A stretch of 64,000 nucleotides of DNA, from NCBI GenBank assembly GCA_050288165.1, contig JBNKDG010000005.1:186001-250000 (forward strand). Reading direction: 5' to 3'. The position numbers and the translations under genes were made by a program. Shown piece by piece: positions 7,636 to 16,711 of the stretch. The stretch is from JAPHTQ01 sp050288165. Lineage in GTDB: Bacteria > Pseudomonadota > Gammaproteobacteria > Thiohalomonadales > Thiohalomonadaceae. The stretch's first letter is position 1. Every line of letters begins with the position of its first letter. The notes beneath the pieces were generated by a model. That model did no database searches and was not told the origin of the DNA. It saw only the letters and a list, made by a program, of their open reading frames with translations.

Positions 7636-8715
7636 ATGATTAGGCGATACCAAATCAGGGATAGCGCGTTGGCAACCAGCACGAACCAGACAGGCAATTT
7701 CTTCCTGCCCGATTTTTGCGGCCTGAACTCCGTGTTCGCCGTGGTGATCCTCTCCGAACTGTTCGCCCTGATCCTGACCCTCGCCGCCAGCCATGTCACC
7801 ATCGATCCCTGGCACTACCTGGCGATGACCTCGTTGTTCATGCAGTGGGCTGGTCTCAGTTGCGCCGCGGTGCTGTGCCGCGCCCGCCCGCTGCTGGCGA
7901 AGCTCGATATGATGCCGGCCGCGGTGGTCAGTTACCTGATTCTGCTGCTGGTGATCCTGATTCTCTCCGAGGCCGCCTTCCATGTGGTGCGCAATCCGGA
8001 CCTGCCGATCTACGGCCCGCACCACACCGCCTTCCTGCTGAGTAACTTTTCCATCGGCGCCATCATCAGTGCGCTGGTTTTGCGCTATCTGTTCCTGCAG
8101 CACCAATGGAAACAGCGGGTTCGTGCCGAGGCGGAGGCCCGACTACAGGCGCTACAGGCGCGCATCCGACCCCACTTTCTGTTCAACAGCATCAACACCG
8201 TCACCAGCCTGATCCACGGCAAGCCGGACATGGCCGAGGAGGCGCTGCTCGACCTCGCCGATCTGTTTCGCGCCAGTCTGCGTGATGAAAAGAGCCACAT
8301 CACCTTCAGCGAAGAGCTGGAGCTGACCAGACGCTATCTGCATGTAGAGTCGCTGCGGCTGGGTGAGCGTATCCAGGTGGCGTGGCAGGTGGATGACGTC
8401 CCTGAAGAGGCGCTGCTGCCGCCGCTGATGTTACAGCCGCTGGTGGAAAATGCGGTCTATCATGGTATCGAGCCCTGTGCCGATGGCGGCACCCTGACCC
8501 TGAAAGGCGCTGTAGAGGATGGCATGTTGATACTGCAAATCGGCAACCCGCTACCCAGCGGCGGCGCTTCCCATCGCGAGGGCAACAGGGTTGCGGTGCA
8601 GAATATCCGCGACCGGCTGGAGGCGCACTACGGTCAGCGCGCCTCGCTTGAAACAGTAAGTGAAAATGGACACTACCTGGCGACCCTGACCCTGCCGCTG
8701 GAGGTGGATGAATGA
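7636..8715 (+). CDS. algZ: LytS/AlgZ-type sensor histidine kinase
   Basis: A 359-residue inner-membrane kinase of the His_kinase/LytS class. The N-terminus has four hydrophobic segments (about 30-155) and a coiled linker, followed by the phosphoacceptor motif RIRPHFLFNSINTV with its conserved His (about 178). A divergent ATPase domain carries the N-box PLVENAVYHGIE (about 268-279) and a glycine motif near QNIRDRL. The next gene overlaps it by 4 bases and encodes the cognate LytTR regulator. In Pseudomonas this pair (FimS/AlgR) controls type IV pili and alginate; a role in controlling the pilus genes of this window is only a guess. A TTG at about 7670 is an alternative start. Confidence 0.9.
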   Translation: MIRRYQIRDSALATSTNQTGNFFLPDFCGLNSVFAVVILSELFALILTLAASHVTIDPWHYLAMTSLFMQWAGLSCAAVLCRARPLLAKLDMMPAAVVSYLILLLVILILSEAAFHVVRNPDLPIYGPHHTAFLLSNFSIGAIISALVLRYLFLQHQWKQRVRAEAEARLQALQARIRPHFLFNSINTVTSLIHGKPDMAEEALLDLADLFRASLRDEKSHITFSEELELTRRYLHVESLRLGERIQVAWQVDDVPEEALLPPLMLQPLVENAVYHGIEPCADGGTLTLKGAVEDGMLILQIGNPLPSGGASHREGNRVAVQNIRDRLEAHYGQRASLETVSENGHYLATLTLPLEVDE

Positions 8716-9425
8716 AGGTATTGATTGTCGACGACGAAGCACCAGCACGCGACCGGCTGCGTCGTCTACTGGAAAATATTCCCGGCGTGACCACCGTTGG
8801 CGAAGCTGGCGATGGAACGCAGGCATTACAGGCCGCCGAACAGTTGCAGCCCGACGTGATCCTGCTCGACATCCGCATGCCCGGCATGGACGGCCTGAGC
8901 GTCGCCCAGCAACTGGCCAAACTGGACGACCCACCGGCCGTCATCTTCACCACCGCCTACAGCGAACATGCGCTGGAGGCGTTCGAGGCAGAGGCGCTCG
9001 ACTATCTGGTCAAACCAGTGCGTCAGGAGCGGCTGGAGCAGGCATTGGCACGCTTACACAAGCGGGGCTTTGTGGCCGAGTCGGCCCAGGGGCGCAGCCA
9101 TCTAACGGTACGCAAGCACGGTAACCTGCACCTGATCCCGGTGGATGAGATTCTCTACTTCCAGGCCGACAACAAATACGTCACCGCCGTGCTGCCGGGG
9201 CGCGAGGAGTTGTTGGAAGAGTCGCTGAAACAGCTGGAGGAGGAGTTCGGCCCGCGCTTCCTGCGCATCCACCGCAATGCGCTGATCGCCATGGAGGCAC
9301 TGGAGGGGATCGAAAAGACCGCGGATGGCCGCTGTCATATCAACCTGCGTGGCGTCGGTTGCGGCCCGGAGATCTCCCGCCGACACCTTGCTGAGGTACG
9401 ACGGGTATTAAAGGCGAAAGGCTAG
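8712..9425 (+). CDS. algR: AlgR-type LytTR response regulator
   Basis: A 237-residue DNA-binding regulator. The receiver domain (1-120) has the acidic pair DD7-8, phospho-Asp53 in LLDIRMPG and Lys in YLVKPV (about 101). The LytTR DNA-binding domain (about 132-237) has LYFQADNKYVTAV and the FLRIHRNALI motif. The ATG overlaps the algZ stop by 4 bases (ATGA), which indicates translational coupling. It converges on the thioredoxin-like gene at 9422 with a 4-base overlap of stop codons. Confidence 0.93.
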   Translation: MKVLIVDDEAPARDRLRRLLENIPGVTTVGEAGDGTQALQAAEQLQPDVILLDIRMPGMDGLSVAQQLAKLDDPPAVIFTTAYSEHALEAFEAEALDYLVKPVRQERLEQALARLHKRGFVAESAQGRSHLTVRKHGNLHLIPVDEILYFQADNKYVTAVLPGREELLEESLKQLEEEFGPRFLRIHRNALIAMEALEGIEKTADGRCHINLRGVGCGPEISRRHLAEVRRVLKAKG

Positions 9426-9943
9426 TTCAGCGACGATAACCGAACCCGCATCGGTGTAGTGCGCCGCAGAATATCCAGCGCCTGGCTAATCGCATCGTCG
9501 AGATAGCCGACATAGAAATCGGGTGTCGTCAGCCCGACCCGTTTCGGCGCCAGTTCCACCCCATCCCCATCGATAAATACCACCGTGGGCGTCACACTCA
9601 CCGCGTACTGCTCGGCGATCTCCGCCGGGCTGATCTCATCACCGTTGAAATCGCGGATCTTCTCCTCACTGTCGATATGCAACTTGCGGATCAGTACTTT
9701 GTCTTCATAGTCGCCGCTACGCAGCATCGGCCGGAGAAAATCCTCCTCCAACCGTTCGCAATAGGCGCAGAAATCGGCAGCAAACATCAGCAGGATCGGC
9801 ACCTGCTGTATGTTCGCCTGTTTCCCGACACGGTAGAGACTGGTCACCTCAAGCACCTCATCCTCTGCCGCAGCAACGGGCAGAGATGACACGGCCAGCA
9901 ACAGCAGGGTGAGAAGCGAATGGCGAATTACGGTACTCTTCAT
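9422..9943 (-). CDS. Periplasmic thioredoxin-like protein (CAYC)
   Basis: A 173-residue thioredoxin-fold protein with an N-terminal Sec signal (hydrophobic 9-20, likely cut after AAA26). The redox motif is Cys59-Ala-Tyr-Cys62 in FAADFCAYCE, and the cis-proline loop is SVTPTVVF (about 125-132). The family resembles SoxW and thioredoxin_2/DsbC-like reductants that act in the periplasm on haem or sulfur proteins. The partner is not visible here. It sits between algR (convergent) and hemC (divergent) as in related gammaproteobacteria. Confidence 0.8.
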   Translation of the reverse strand: MKSTVIRHSLLTLLLLAVSSLPVAAAEDEVLEVTSLYRVGKQANIQQVPILLMFAADFCAYCERLEEDFLRPMLRSGDYEDKVLIRKLHIDSEEKIRDFNGDEISPAEIAEQYAVSVTPTVVFIDGDGVELAPKRVGLTTPDFYVGYLDDAISQALDILRRTTPMRVRLSSLN

Positions 9944-10088
9944 CTTTCCGACTCCTGGGGCAGGTCAAACAGGATAGGAGGCCAATTTACCCGCCGCAAT
10001 ATGCCAATTGGGCAGGTATGTGTATGATCGGTACCTTAGCGCTGTTTTATGAACACATTATTAGAAGAAATCGGGATTACCTATTCTC

Positions 10089-11024
10089 ATGACCAAGAAA
10101 CTGATTCGCATCGCCACCCGTGAAAGCCTGCTCGCCCTGTGGCAGGCAGAGTATGTCTCTACCGCCCTGAAGAGCGCCCATCCGGGACTGGAAGTAGAGC
10201 TGATTAAAATGAAATCCAAGGGTGACGTGATCCTCGACACCCCGCTGGCCAAGATTGGCGGCAAGGGGCTGTTCGTCAAGGAGCTGGAAGAGGGGATGCT
10301 CAATGGCGACGCCGACATCGCGGTCCACTCCATGAAGGACGTGCCGATGGAGTTGCCGGAAGGGCTGCACCTGGCGGTGATCTGCCCGCGTGAAGACCCG
10401 CGCGACGCCTTCGTCTCCAATACCTACCCGAACCTCGAGTCGCTGCCCCAGGGCGCGATCGTCGGCACCTCCAGCCTGCGCCGTCAGGCCCAGTTGCTGA
10501 TGCTGCGCCCCGACCTGCAGATCAACTTCCTCCGTGGCAACGTGCAGACCCGTCTGCGCAAGCTGGACGAAGGGCAGTACGACGCCATCATCCTCGCCGG
10601 TGCCGGTCTCAAGCGGCTGGAACTGGAAGACCGCATCACCGAGCTGCTGGAGATCACCACCATGCTGCCCGCCTGCGGTCAGGGTGCGGTGGGCATCGAA
10701 TGCCGTTCCGACGACGACGAAATGAACCTGCTGCTGGCGCCGCTCAATGAGCCGAAGACCTCCGCCCGGGTACGCGCCGAGCGGGCGATGAACCGCCGTC
10801 TAGAAGGGGGCTGCCAGGCACCCATCGCCGGTTATGCGGAGCTGGACCACGGCGTGATCGTGATGCACGGTCTGGTCGCCACCCCCGACGGCAAGCGCGT
10901 GGTTCGCGGCAGCATCAGCGGCCATCCGGAAGCGGCAGAGGATCTGGGCATCACCCTGGCCGAAGACCTGCTGGCCCGCGGCGCCGACGAAATCCTCGCC
11001 GAACTCTATGCCGGGCAGGCGTGA
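10089..11024 (+). CDS. hemC: Hydroxymethylbilane synthase (porphobilinogen deaminase)
   Basis: Polymerises four porphobilinogen molecules to hydroxymethylbilane in haem and sirohaem synthesis. The 311-residue length is normal. Visible landmarks are KMKSKGD, VHSMKDVPMELP (about 79-90), GTSSLRRQAQL, LRGNVQTRLRKLDEGQYDAI and the dipyrromethane-cofactor Cys in LEGGCQAPIAGYA (about 242). It is the first gene of hemC-hemD-hemX-hemY and overlaps hemD by 17 bases. Confidence 0.97.
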   Translation: MTKKLIRIATRESLLALWQAEYVSTALKSAHPGLEVELIKMKSKGDVILDTPLAKIGGKGLFVKELEEGMLNGDADIAVHSMKDVPMELPEGLHLAVICPREDPRDAFVSNTYPNLESLPQGAIVGTSSLRRQAQLLMLRPDLQINFLRGNVQTRLRKLDEGQYDAIILAGAGLKRLELEDRITELLEITTMLPACGQGAVGIECRSDDDEMNLLLAPLNEPKTSARVRAERAMNRRLEGGCQAPIAGYAELDHGVIVMHGLVATPDGKRVVRGSISGHPEAAEDLGITLAEDLLARGADEILAELYAGQA

Positions 11025-11790
11025 GCTGGACGGTATCGGCGTCCTGATCACCCGGCCTGCACAGCAGGCCGACAACCTCTGCCAGCGCATCGTCGAACTC
11101 GGCGGACGGGCCATTCGTTTTCCCCTGCTGCGCATCGTCGATAACAGCGATTCGCCGCAGGTGGATGAACTCCTGCGCGATCCCGCCATCTACGATCTAG
11201 CCATCTTCATTAGCACCAACGCGGTGGAATACGGCGTGACCGCCCTGCAACGCCACGGTGGCGTGGCGGAAAACACGCTCATCGCCGCAGTGGGCAGAAG
11301 TACCGCCCGCGAACTTGAACAACGGCTGGGCCGCGCCCCCGATCTGCTGCCGACAGCGCGTTTCGATAGCGAAGGGCTGCTGGCCCTGCCGGGATTGCAG
11401 GCGGTGGAGGGAAAGCGCATCCTGATCCTGCGCGGCAACGGCGGCCGCGAACTGCTCGGCGATACCCTGCGCCAGCGCGGAGCTACGGTCGAGTATGCCG
11501 AGGTCTATCGTCGCGAACCGCCACAGGCCGACGATGCCGAAGCGGGCTGGCTGGAACAGAGCGATATGCTCACCCTGACCAGCGGCGAGGCGCTGCAAAA
11601 CCTGCTCGATTTTAGCGCCGCCGAACAACTAAAAGCGCTACTTGCCAAACCGCTGATCACCGTCAGCGAGCGGGTGGCGGAACAGGCAAAAGCCGCAGGA
11701 TTTACCCAGGTATCCGTCGCCGACGGCGCCGATGACGAAGCGATAGTAAAAGCGGTCCAGGGCTGGGCCGCCACGGAGTGCAAACGATGA
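11008..11790 (+). CDS. hemD: Uroporphyrinogen-III synthase
   Basis: A 260-residue cytosolic enzyme that closes hydroxymethylbilane to uroporphyrinogen III with inversion of ring D. HemD sequences vary widely, but GVLITRPAQQADNLCQRI at the start, the ILILRGNGGRELLGDTLRQRGA segment (about 132-153) and a C-terminal TVSERVAEQAKAAGF are typical. It starts inside the hemC end and overlaps hemX by 13 bases, so the four genes are tightly coupled. Confidence 0.93.
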   Translation: MPGRRELDGIGVLITRPAQQADNLCQRIVELGGRAIRFPLLRIVDNSDSPQVDELLRDPAIYDLAIFISTNAVEYGVTALQRHGGVAENTLIAAVGRSTARELEQRLGRAPDLLPTARFDSEGLLALPGLQAVEGKRILILRGNGGRELLGDTLRQRGATVEYAEVYRREPPQADDAEAGWLEQSDMLTLTSGEALQNLLDFSAAEQLKALLAKPLITVSERVAEQAKAAGFTQVSVADGADDEAIVKAVQGWAATECKR

Positions 11791-13043
11791 ACGACACAGT
11801 CAACGAAACGGTAGCGGAAGAGGTCGAAACCGAGCAACCGGAAGCACCGAAGAAGAAGCGCGGCGCTGGCGCGGCCGCCTTTACTGCGACGCTGGTGGCA
11901 CTGATCGCCGTCGGCGGTGTGCTCTATCTCTACCAGCAGCAACTTTTCCTCAAGCGCGACGTGCAGACCCTGCAACAGGGCCTGGGCAAACTGCTCACCG
12001 TAGTCGAATCGAATAACAAAGATGTGCTGGAACGACTCAAGACCGTCCCCGAACATCAACACCCGCAACTCAGTAGCCGACTGGCACAGGCGGAGCAACT
12101 GCTGACCGACACCCGCATGCGCATTGGCCAGGACCGCCACACCTGGGCGCTGGCCGAGGCGGAGTACCTGGTGCGTATCGCCGAGCACGACCTGCGCTTT
12201 AAGCACAGCACCATTACCGCCACCGCCGCCCTGCAGAGCGCCCGCTCCCGTCTGGAAGCGGAGGATCGTCAGGGATTTGCCGAACCCATCCGCCGTCTCG
12301 ACAGCGACATCAATGCCATCTCGCTGGTGCAACTGCCGGATCGCGAGGCATTGGCCAACGAGCTGAATGCACTGGTCGCCGGGATCGACAACCTGCCGCT
12401 GCTACGTCAGGAGCAGAGCGGCGCCCCCAAAACCCCGACCGAGGCCGCCGTCCCGGAAGAGAAACGCTCCGGCTGGGACAAACTCTGGGCCGATCTGGGC
12501 AGCCTGATCACCGTCCGCCACGAGGAAGAGCTGGTGGCCAAGCCGATGCTGCCGCCGGAGCAGCGCTACTTCCTGCGCCGCAACCTGCAACTCAAGCTGG
12601 AGTCGGCCCGGGTGGCTCTGCTGCTGGATAACACCGCCGCCTGGAAGGCGAGCCTCGATGAGTCCATCGACTGGATCAAGCGCTATTTCGATAGCAGCGA
12701 TCAGGCGGTGAAAGATAACCTCGCTGCCCTCGATCGCCTTGCTGGCGCCAAGCTGGCTGCGAACCTGCCTGACCTGACCACCACCCGCGAGCTGCTGCGC
12801 AAGCTGGCACAACAGGCCGCCGCCGCATCGTTACAGCAACAACCCGCTACCGCCGCACAACCCAAACCAGCTCCGGCCAAGCCGAAACCCTCCCCCAAAC
12901 CGGCAGCAAAGAAACCGGCACCGACCCCTGCGCCCGAAGCGCCCAAAGCGGTAGAGGCGCCAGCGGAGAAACCGACAGCCGAGGCACCGGCCAACGATCT
13001 CCCAGCGGCACCCGCGGCTGAGGCGAAGGAGGGCGGCCAATGA
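11778..13043 (+). CDS. hemX: HemX-family membrane protein
   Basis: A 421-residue protein of the HemX family (historically called a uroporphyrinogen methyltransferase, function unproven). A short basic cytoplasmic start is followed by one transmembrane helix (about 35-55) and a periplasmic coiled-coil region (about 60-330). The tail is low-complexity Ala/Pro/Lys (about 345-421), longer than in many homologues. It lies between hemD and hemY with small overlaps on both sides. Confidence 0.9.
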   Translation: MQTMNDTVNETVAEEVETEQPEAPKKKRGAGAAAFTATLVALIAVGGVLYLYQQQLFLKRDVQTLQQGLGKLLTVVESNNKDVLERLKTVPEHQHPQLSSRLAQAEQLLTDTRMRIGQDRHTWALAEAEYLVRIAEHDLRFKHSTITATAALQSARSRLEAEDRQGFAEPIRRLDSDINAISLVQLPDREALANELNALVAGIDNLPLLRQEQSGAPKTPTEAAVPEEKRSGWDKLWADLGSLITVRHEEELVAKPMLPPEQRYFLRRNLQLKLESARVALLLDNTAAWKASLDESIDWIKRYFDSSDQAVKDNLAALDRLAGAKLAANLPDLTTTRELLRKLAQQAAAASLQQQPATAAQPKPAPAKPKPSPKPAAKKPAPTPAPEAPKAVEAPAEKPTAEAPANDLPAAPAAEAKEGGQ

Positions 13044-14329
13044 AATACCTGATTCTCGGCCTGCTGATCCTTGGCATCGTGGTCGGCGTCACCGTGACGG
13101 TGGTACAGCAGGACCCCGGCTACGTGATGCTCAACTACGGCGGCTGGTCGGTGGAGACCAGCTTCAACATTTTCGTGATGTTGTCGATATTGGGTTTCAT
13201 CCTGCTCTACTTCAGCGTGCGCCTGATCCTCGGCGCCTGGCACCTGCCGTCGCGCATGTCCTTCTGGGGCCACAACCGCCGCGCCAACCACGCGCGCAAG
13301 CTGACCAATCAGGGGCTGATCGCCCTGGCCGAGGCCAACTGGGCCCGCGCGGAGAAACTACTCAGCCAGTCGGCGCGCAACAGCGACACCCCGCTGATCA
13401 ACTACATCGGCGCGGCCCAGGCAGCGCAGAAACTGGGCTTCGACCTGCGCCGCGATGACTACCTCTCACAGGCCTTCCGCAGCATGCCCGACGCGGAACT
13501 GGCGGTCGGTCTGACCCAGGCGGAAGCACAGATATCCCACGGTCAGGCCGAACAGGCGTTGGCCACCCTGCAACACCTGCAGACCATTTCACCGAAGCAC
13601 GCCCAGGTACTTTATCTGCTGAAGAAGCTCTACGAAAAACTGGAGAGCTGGGACGAACTCAGCGCCCTGCTGCCGGAGCTGCGCAAAAACCGCGTGCTCA
13701 ACGACAAGACGATGACCACGCTGGAATTCCAGGTGCACCACAACCGCCTGCATAACAGCCGCACCCTGGAGCGACTGGAGCGCAACTGGCAGGAGGTGGC
13801 CAAGCCACTGCGCCAGTCACCGCAACTGCTGCACGAATATGCCACCTGCCTCAAACGGCTGGGCGAGGAGCAGCAGGCCGAGCAGGTATTGAACGATTTT
13901 CTGAAAAAGCAGTGGGACCCGGTGGTGATGCGCCTCTTCGGCCAGCTTGGCGGTGGCGATCCGGCGCGACAACTGGCCACCGCCGAACACTGGTTGCAGG
14001 AGCACGGCCACCACCCGGATCTGCTGCTGGCGCTGGGACGCATCAGCCTGCGCAACCAGCTCTGGGGCAAGGCACGCAGCTATCTGGAAGCCAGTCTGGG
14101 GATCAAACAGGCAGCGGAAACCTGCTGCGAACTGGGCAACCTGTTGCAGCAGTTGGGTGAGAAGGAGAAGGCGGCGAGCTACTTCCGTCAGGGACTGGAA
14201 CTGGCCAGCGGCGGCCAGTGCACCAACATCACCATCAGCGCGGCACAGCACGCTGCCATTGAACCTACGGAAATGCCGAAGTCACTACCGACAAGAGTGG
14301 AAGAGGATGACGAGACATCCAGACTGTAG
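13040..14329 (+). CDS. hemY: HemY-type TPR membrane protein
   Basis: A 429-residue inner-membrane protein of the proteobacterial HemY family, which is unrelated to protoporphyrinogen oxidase of the same name. Two N-terminal transmembrane helices (about 3-22 and 40-62) with YGGWSVETS between them are followed by tetratricopeptide-like helices to the end. Its exact role in haem metabolism is unknown. ATGA overlap with hemX. It is the last gene of the haem operon and converges on the CDI locus. Confidence 0.93.
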   Translation: MKYLILGLLILGIVVGVTVTVVQQDPGYVMLNYGGWSVETSFNIFVMLSILGFILLYFSVRLILGAWHLPSRMSFWGHNRRANHARKLTNQGLIALAEANWARAEKLLSQSARNSDTPLINYIGAAQAAQKLGFDLRRDDYLSQAFRSMPDAELAVGLTQAEAQISHGQAEQALATLQHLQTISPKHAQVLYLLKKLYEKLESWDELSALLPELRKNRVLNDKTMTTLEFQVHHNRLHNSRTLERLERNWQEVAKPLRQSPQLLHEYATCLKRLGEEQQAEQVLNDFLKKQWDPVVMRLFGQLGGGDPARQLATAEHWLQEHGHHPDLLLALGRISLRNQLWGKARSYLEASLGIKQAAETCCELGNLLQQLGEKEKAASYFRQGLELASGGQCTNITISAAQHAAIEPTEMPKSLPTRVEEDDETSRL

Positions 14330-14415
14330 CTACAACTTATACGACAGAGTACCGAAGAGACTATCAACATTCCCACCAGAGACATCGTTATATTTCTGAT
14401 ATTCAAGCAGGAAGT

Positions 14416-14469
14416 TCAAAGAGTCTGAAAGATTGGCGCGGGGTTGTCTTCGGCGATCAGGATTTTCAT
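14416..14469 (-). pseudogene. 5' remnant of a duplicated response-regulator gene
   Basis: The first eight codons (MKILIAED) and the bases upstream of the ATG are nearly identical to the start of the response regulator at 19378-20115, including the GGCGGTCC-type stretch just upstream. The frame then diverges and stops after 17 codons. The same piece therefore ends two different toxin/immunity units, which marks the edge of an old duplication or recombination between modules. Confidence 0.75.
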
Positions 14470-14485
14470 TGGCGGTCCTTGCTGT

Positions 14486-14653
14486 TTACGAGTCACTTCT
14501 TAATAAAAACGTTTCCTTCTCCGTAGGCAACCGAATATCTTTACACATTCCAACTTCGTTATTTGCTGCTTTTCCAAGTAGTTCAAGTAAAGCTTGAGCA
14601 TTATCCGGGTAACAGCCCCTCAACCTGTCAACCCGCTTTTCTAAATCAGACAT
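14486..14653 (-). CDS. 55-residue protein downstream of an immunity gene
   Basis: A short frame starting MSDLEKRVDRLRGCYPD and continuing with a helical ALLELLGKAAN segment. It begins 14 bases after the stop of the DUF2750 immunity gene and is read in the same direction. The AT-rich codon use matches the neighbouring immunity genes. It could be an extra immunity gene, or the residue of one whose toxin was lost. I recognise no family. Confidence 0.45.
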   Translation of the reverse strand: MSDLEKRVDRLRGCYPDNAQALLELLGKAANNEVGMCKDIRLPTEKETFLLRSDS

Positions 14654-14667
14654 TTTAACTAATCTCG

Positions 14668-15051
14668 TTAATAATTTTCTAACTCCTTACCCAAATCTAT
14701 CAACACCTGATCTACAGTCGGCGTAACCCCTTTATCTGAGGGCGTATAAAAAATGCCCAGCAAGACACCATCATTTTTCAAATTTGGCAGCAATTCTTCC
14801 ATAAAATCAACAAGTGAAAACGATGCTGGCTTATAGCCAGACCACTCATTCGTCGCGCATAGTTGTGCATATTCCTTTGCTGGCCATACTGGAAACACCT
14901 CCTGTCCATCGTTTGTCGCAGCCAATGCCCAACCGTCCTGATACAAGCCCCATACTTCCTCCCAGTCAGCGACAACCTTTATAAAGTTCTCGTATCGCTT
15001 TTGACCTGACAATGCGATCACGGACTCAATTTGCTTTTGATTAATCTTCAT
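14668..15051 (-). CDS. DUF2750 protein, probable immunity to the Ntox8-like toxin
   Basis: A 127-residue acidic soluble protein. The segments LSGQKRYENFIKVVADWEEV, GLYQDGWALA and EVFPVWPAKEYAQLC are the hallmark of DUF2750, a family often found next to polymorphic toxins. It starts 28 bases after the stop of the orphan toxin module at 15080-16711, the position expected of its immunity gene. Neutralisation of that toxin is inferred from position and family. Confidence 0.8.
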   Translation of the reverse strand: MKINQKQIESVIALSGQKRYENFIKVVADWEEVWGLYQDGWALAATNDGQEVFPVWPAKEYAQLCATNEWSGYKPASFSLVDFMEELLPNLKNDGVLLGIFYTPSDKGVTPTVDQVLIDLGKELENY

Positions 15052-15079
15052 AGTGCCCTCACTGAAACGTCAAAAGAAA

Positions 15080-16711
15080 TCACTCTGGTGGTCTTTCTAA
15101 ATTTTTCTTCCCAAAGTTATCATACTTGTGTTGTAGGCGATGAAGATCCCTATCTTGCAAATTCGAATGTTCATATCCATAACCTTTTGCAGCTTCACGA
15201 CCTCGCTCGTGCGCCAAATCTTTTCCTGGTGGATTGCGAATATTCTTTCGTTGACCGCGTTCAATTGAGTTCATTTCCTGCTCAATCCATCCGCGGTCTG
15301 CGGAGCCAAGTTTGTCATCATTTGCTAGTTCACGGAGCCGCGCTTGTTTACCAGTACGTCCTGTATTCTTTGTAAGCTCCTTCGGATCAACATCCCCCCT
15401 CCGAATAGCCTCCACCAACTCATCCGCATTCTTTATCCCTTTCTTGGCCAGCATCTTCGGGTCGAGGGCCATCAATACGACTGCTGGAACGCCTGTCGCC
15501 GCTTCAAGTTGATTGAACAGCTCCTCCTCAGCAAGGTCTGTCGGGAAGGTTGCTCCACTCTCGGTGGGTATTTCACCTTCGCCAGGTGCATGCGCGTCTT
15601 CCGAGCCGGAGAATAGATAGGCTCCAAGCGCAATACCTCCTCCTATACAGAGTCCGGTTCCACAGAAGTTATCACCCTTGCTTTTGTCCAGTTCGTTGTA
15701 CTGCTGGTTATTGGCCTGCACGTAGGCGGAGTCATTGCCAGTGTGGCTGTTACTACCCGCCATCCCGTCGTCATAGCCGTTGATGTCGAGGGCCATGTCG
15801 GTGTAGTTGGTGAAGTTGTCGCCATAGAGGTTGGCGTAGATTTCCCGGTCGGCCTGGCTGTAGGTGTCGTTGACGCCGTCGGTTTGGTTGTCCATGGCAT
15901 GGGCCATTTCGTGACCGGCGGTGGTGACCAGTTCGCCTGTGCTGTCGTTGTTCTGGTCGTTGATGTAGGCGGTGTTGCTGTCGCGGTCGTAGTGTCCGGC
16001 CAGGCCGTCGTCTTGCGCCACGATTTTGTTGTCCTGGGCGGTGTATCCCAGTTTCTCCATCACGCTTGCCGTGACCTGATTGAGCATCGCTTCCTTGTCT
16101 TTTGCGCTCAGGTTGGGGTCTTGCAGCATCGCCGCCAGGTTGGGGTCTTTGGCGATGGTTTCTTTGACGGTTTCGTAGGTGGTGTGGCTTTTGTCGGTTT
16201 CGCTGAAGAAGTCGGTGATTCCCACTTTGTCGGTGGTGGCGATGAGTTTCACCGTATCGACAATCATTTTCGATTTGAGGAGGTCTTCGGCGATTTGGTC
16301 CCGGCCCTGTTCGGTCAGGAAGCGAGTATCCAGGCTGCCTTTGAGCCCTTTGTGGCTCTCAATGCTGTAGATATCGACTTCGTTGTCAGTCACGTCGCGA
16401 TTGAGGAGTTTGGTGTCCGAGTCGTCGATATTAGCAACCTGAATGCTGCCCTCGCCGATGGTGCCCAGCGTTTTGGTTTTGCTGTGGCTGGTGTCGGCAC
16501 TGGCGTCGATGCTGACGGTACTGCCCATGCCGACGTTGGCGCTGGTGGCGGTGCTGTAAGTGGTGTTGCTGAGGGCGTTGACGGTGAGGGTGCCGGTTTT
16601 GATGGCGGCGTTGGTGATGTGGTTAGGGGTGTTCGCATACGAAAATGGCGCTATCCATAGAAAGAGTAGCGCCATAATGCATTTGCCAAGATTAACTTTC
16701 ACCTGACCCAA
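15080..16711 (-). CDS. Orphan CdiA module 3 with signal peptide and Ntox8-like toxin
   Basis: A 543-residue truncated CdiA lacking the TPS domain and most FHA repeats. Residues 1-26 form a Sec signal peptide (hydrophobic core ALLFLWIAPFS, likely cut after SYA26). It joins the FHA region at the TGTLTVNALSNTTYS segment. A conserved pretoxin region follows, with the zincin-like HEMAH (267-271) and Glu290. After a Gly-rich hydrophobic stretch (about 350-368) and the linker KGIKNADELVEAIRRGD, the C-terminal 90 residues (from about 449) carry the toxin, whose GYGYEHSNLQDRDLHRLQHK pattern resembles Ntox8. The first codon is TTG, directly after the upstream gene's stop; ATG at 16675 (residue 13) is the alternative start. 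The DUF2750 gene follows. Confidence 0.8.
   Translation of the reverse strand: MGQVKVNLGKCIMALLFLWIAPFSYANTPNHITNAAIKTGTLTVNALSNTTYSTATSANVGMGSTVSIDASADTSHSKTKTLGTIGEGSIQVANIDDSDTKLLNRDVTDNEVDIYSIESHKGLKGSLDTRFLTEQGRDQIAEDLLKSKMIVDTVKLIATTDKVGITDFFSETDKSHTTYETVKETIAKDPNLAAMLQDPNLSAKDKEAMLNQVTASVMEKLGYTAQDNKIVAQDDGLAGHYDRDSNTAYINDQNNDSTGELVTTAGHEMAHAMDNQTDGVNDTYSQADREIYANLYGDNFTNYTDMALDINGYDDGMAGSNSHTGNDSAYVQANNQQYNELDKSKGDNFCGTGLCIGGGIALGAYLFSGSEDAHAPGEGEIPTESGATFPTDLAEEELFNQLEAATGVPAVVLMALDPKMLAKKGIKNADELVEAIRRGDVDPKELTKNTGRTGKQARLRELANDDKLGSADRGWIEQEMNSIERGQRKNIRNPPGKDLAHERGREAAKGYGYEHSNLQDRDLHRLQHKYDNFGKKNLERPPE
16645..16675 (-). repeat. Hairpin encoding the signal peptide of orphan module 3
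   Basis: Inverted repeat with 9-bp perfect arms (16645-16653 and 16667-16675) within a 31-bp unit. It matches the hairpins at 19297-19327 and 23735-23765 in length and position. The right arm on the plus strand contains the complement of an ATG that could be the start codon. The ninth pair is A-T here and G-C in the 23735 copy. Confidence 0.75.
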
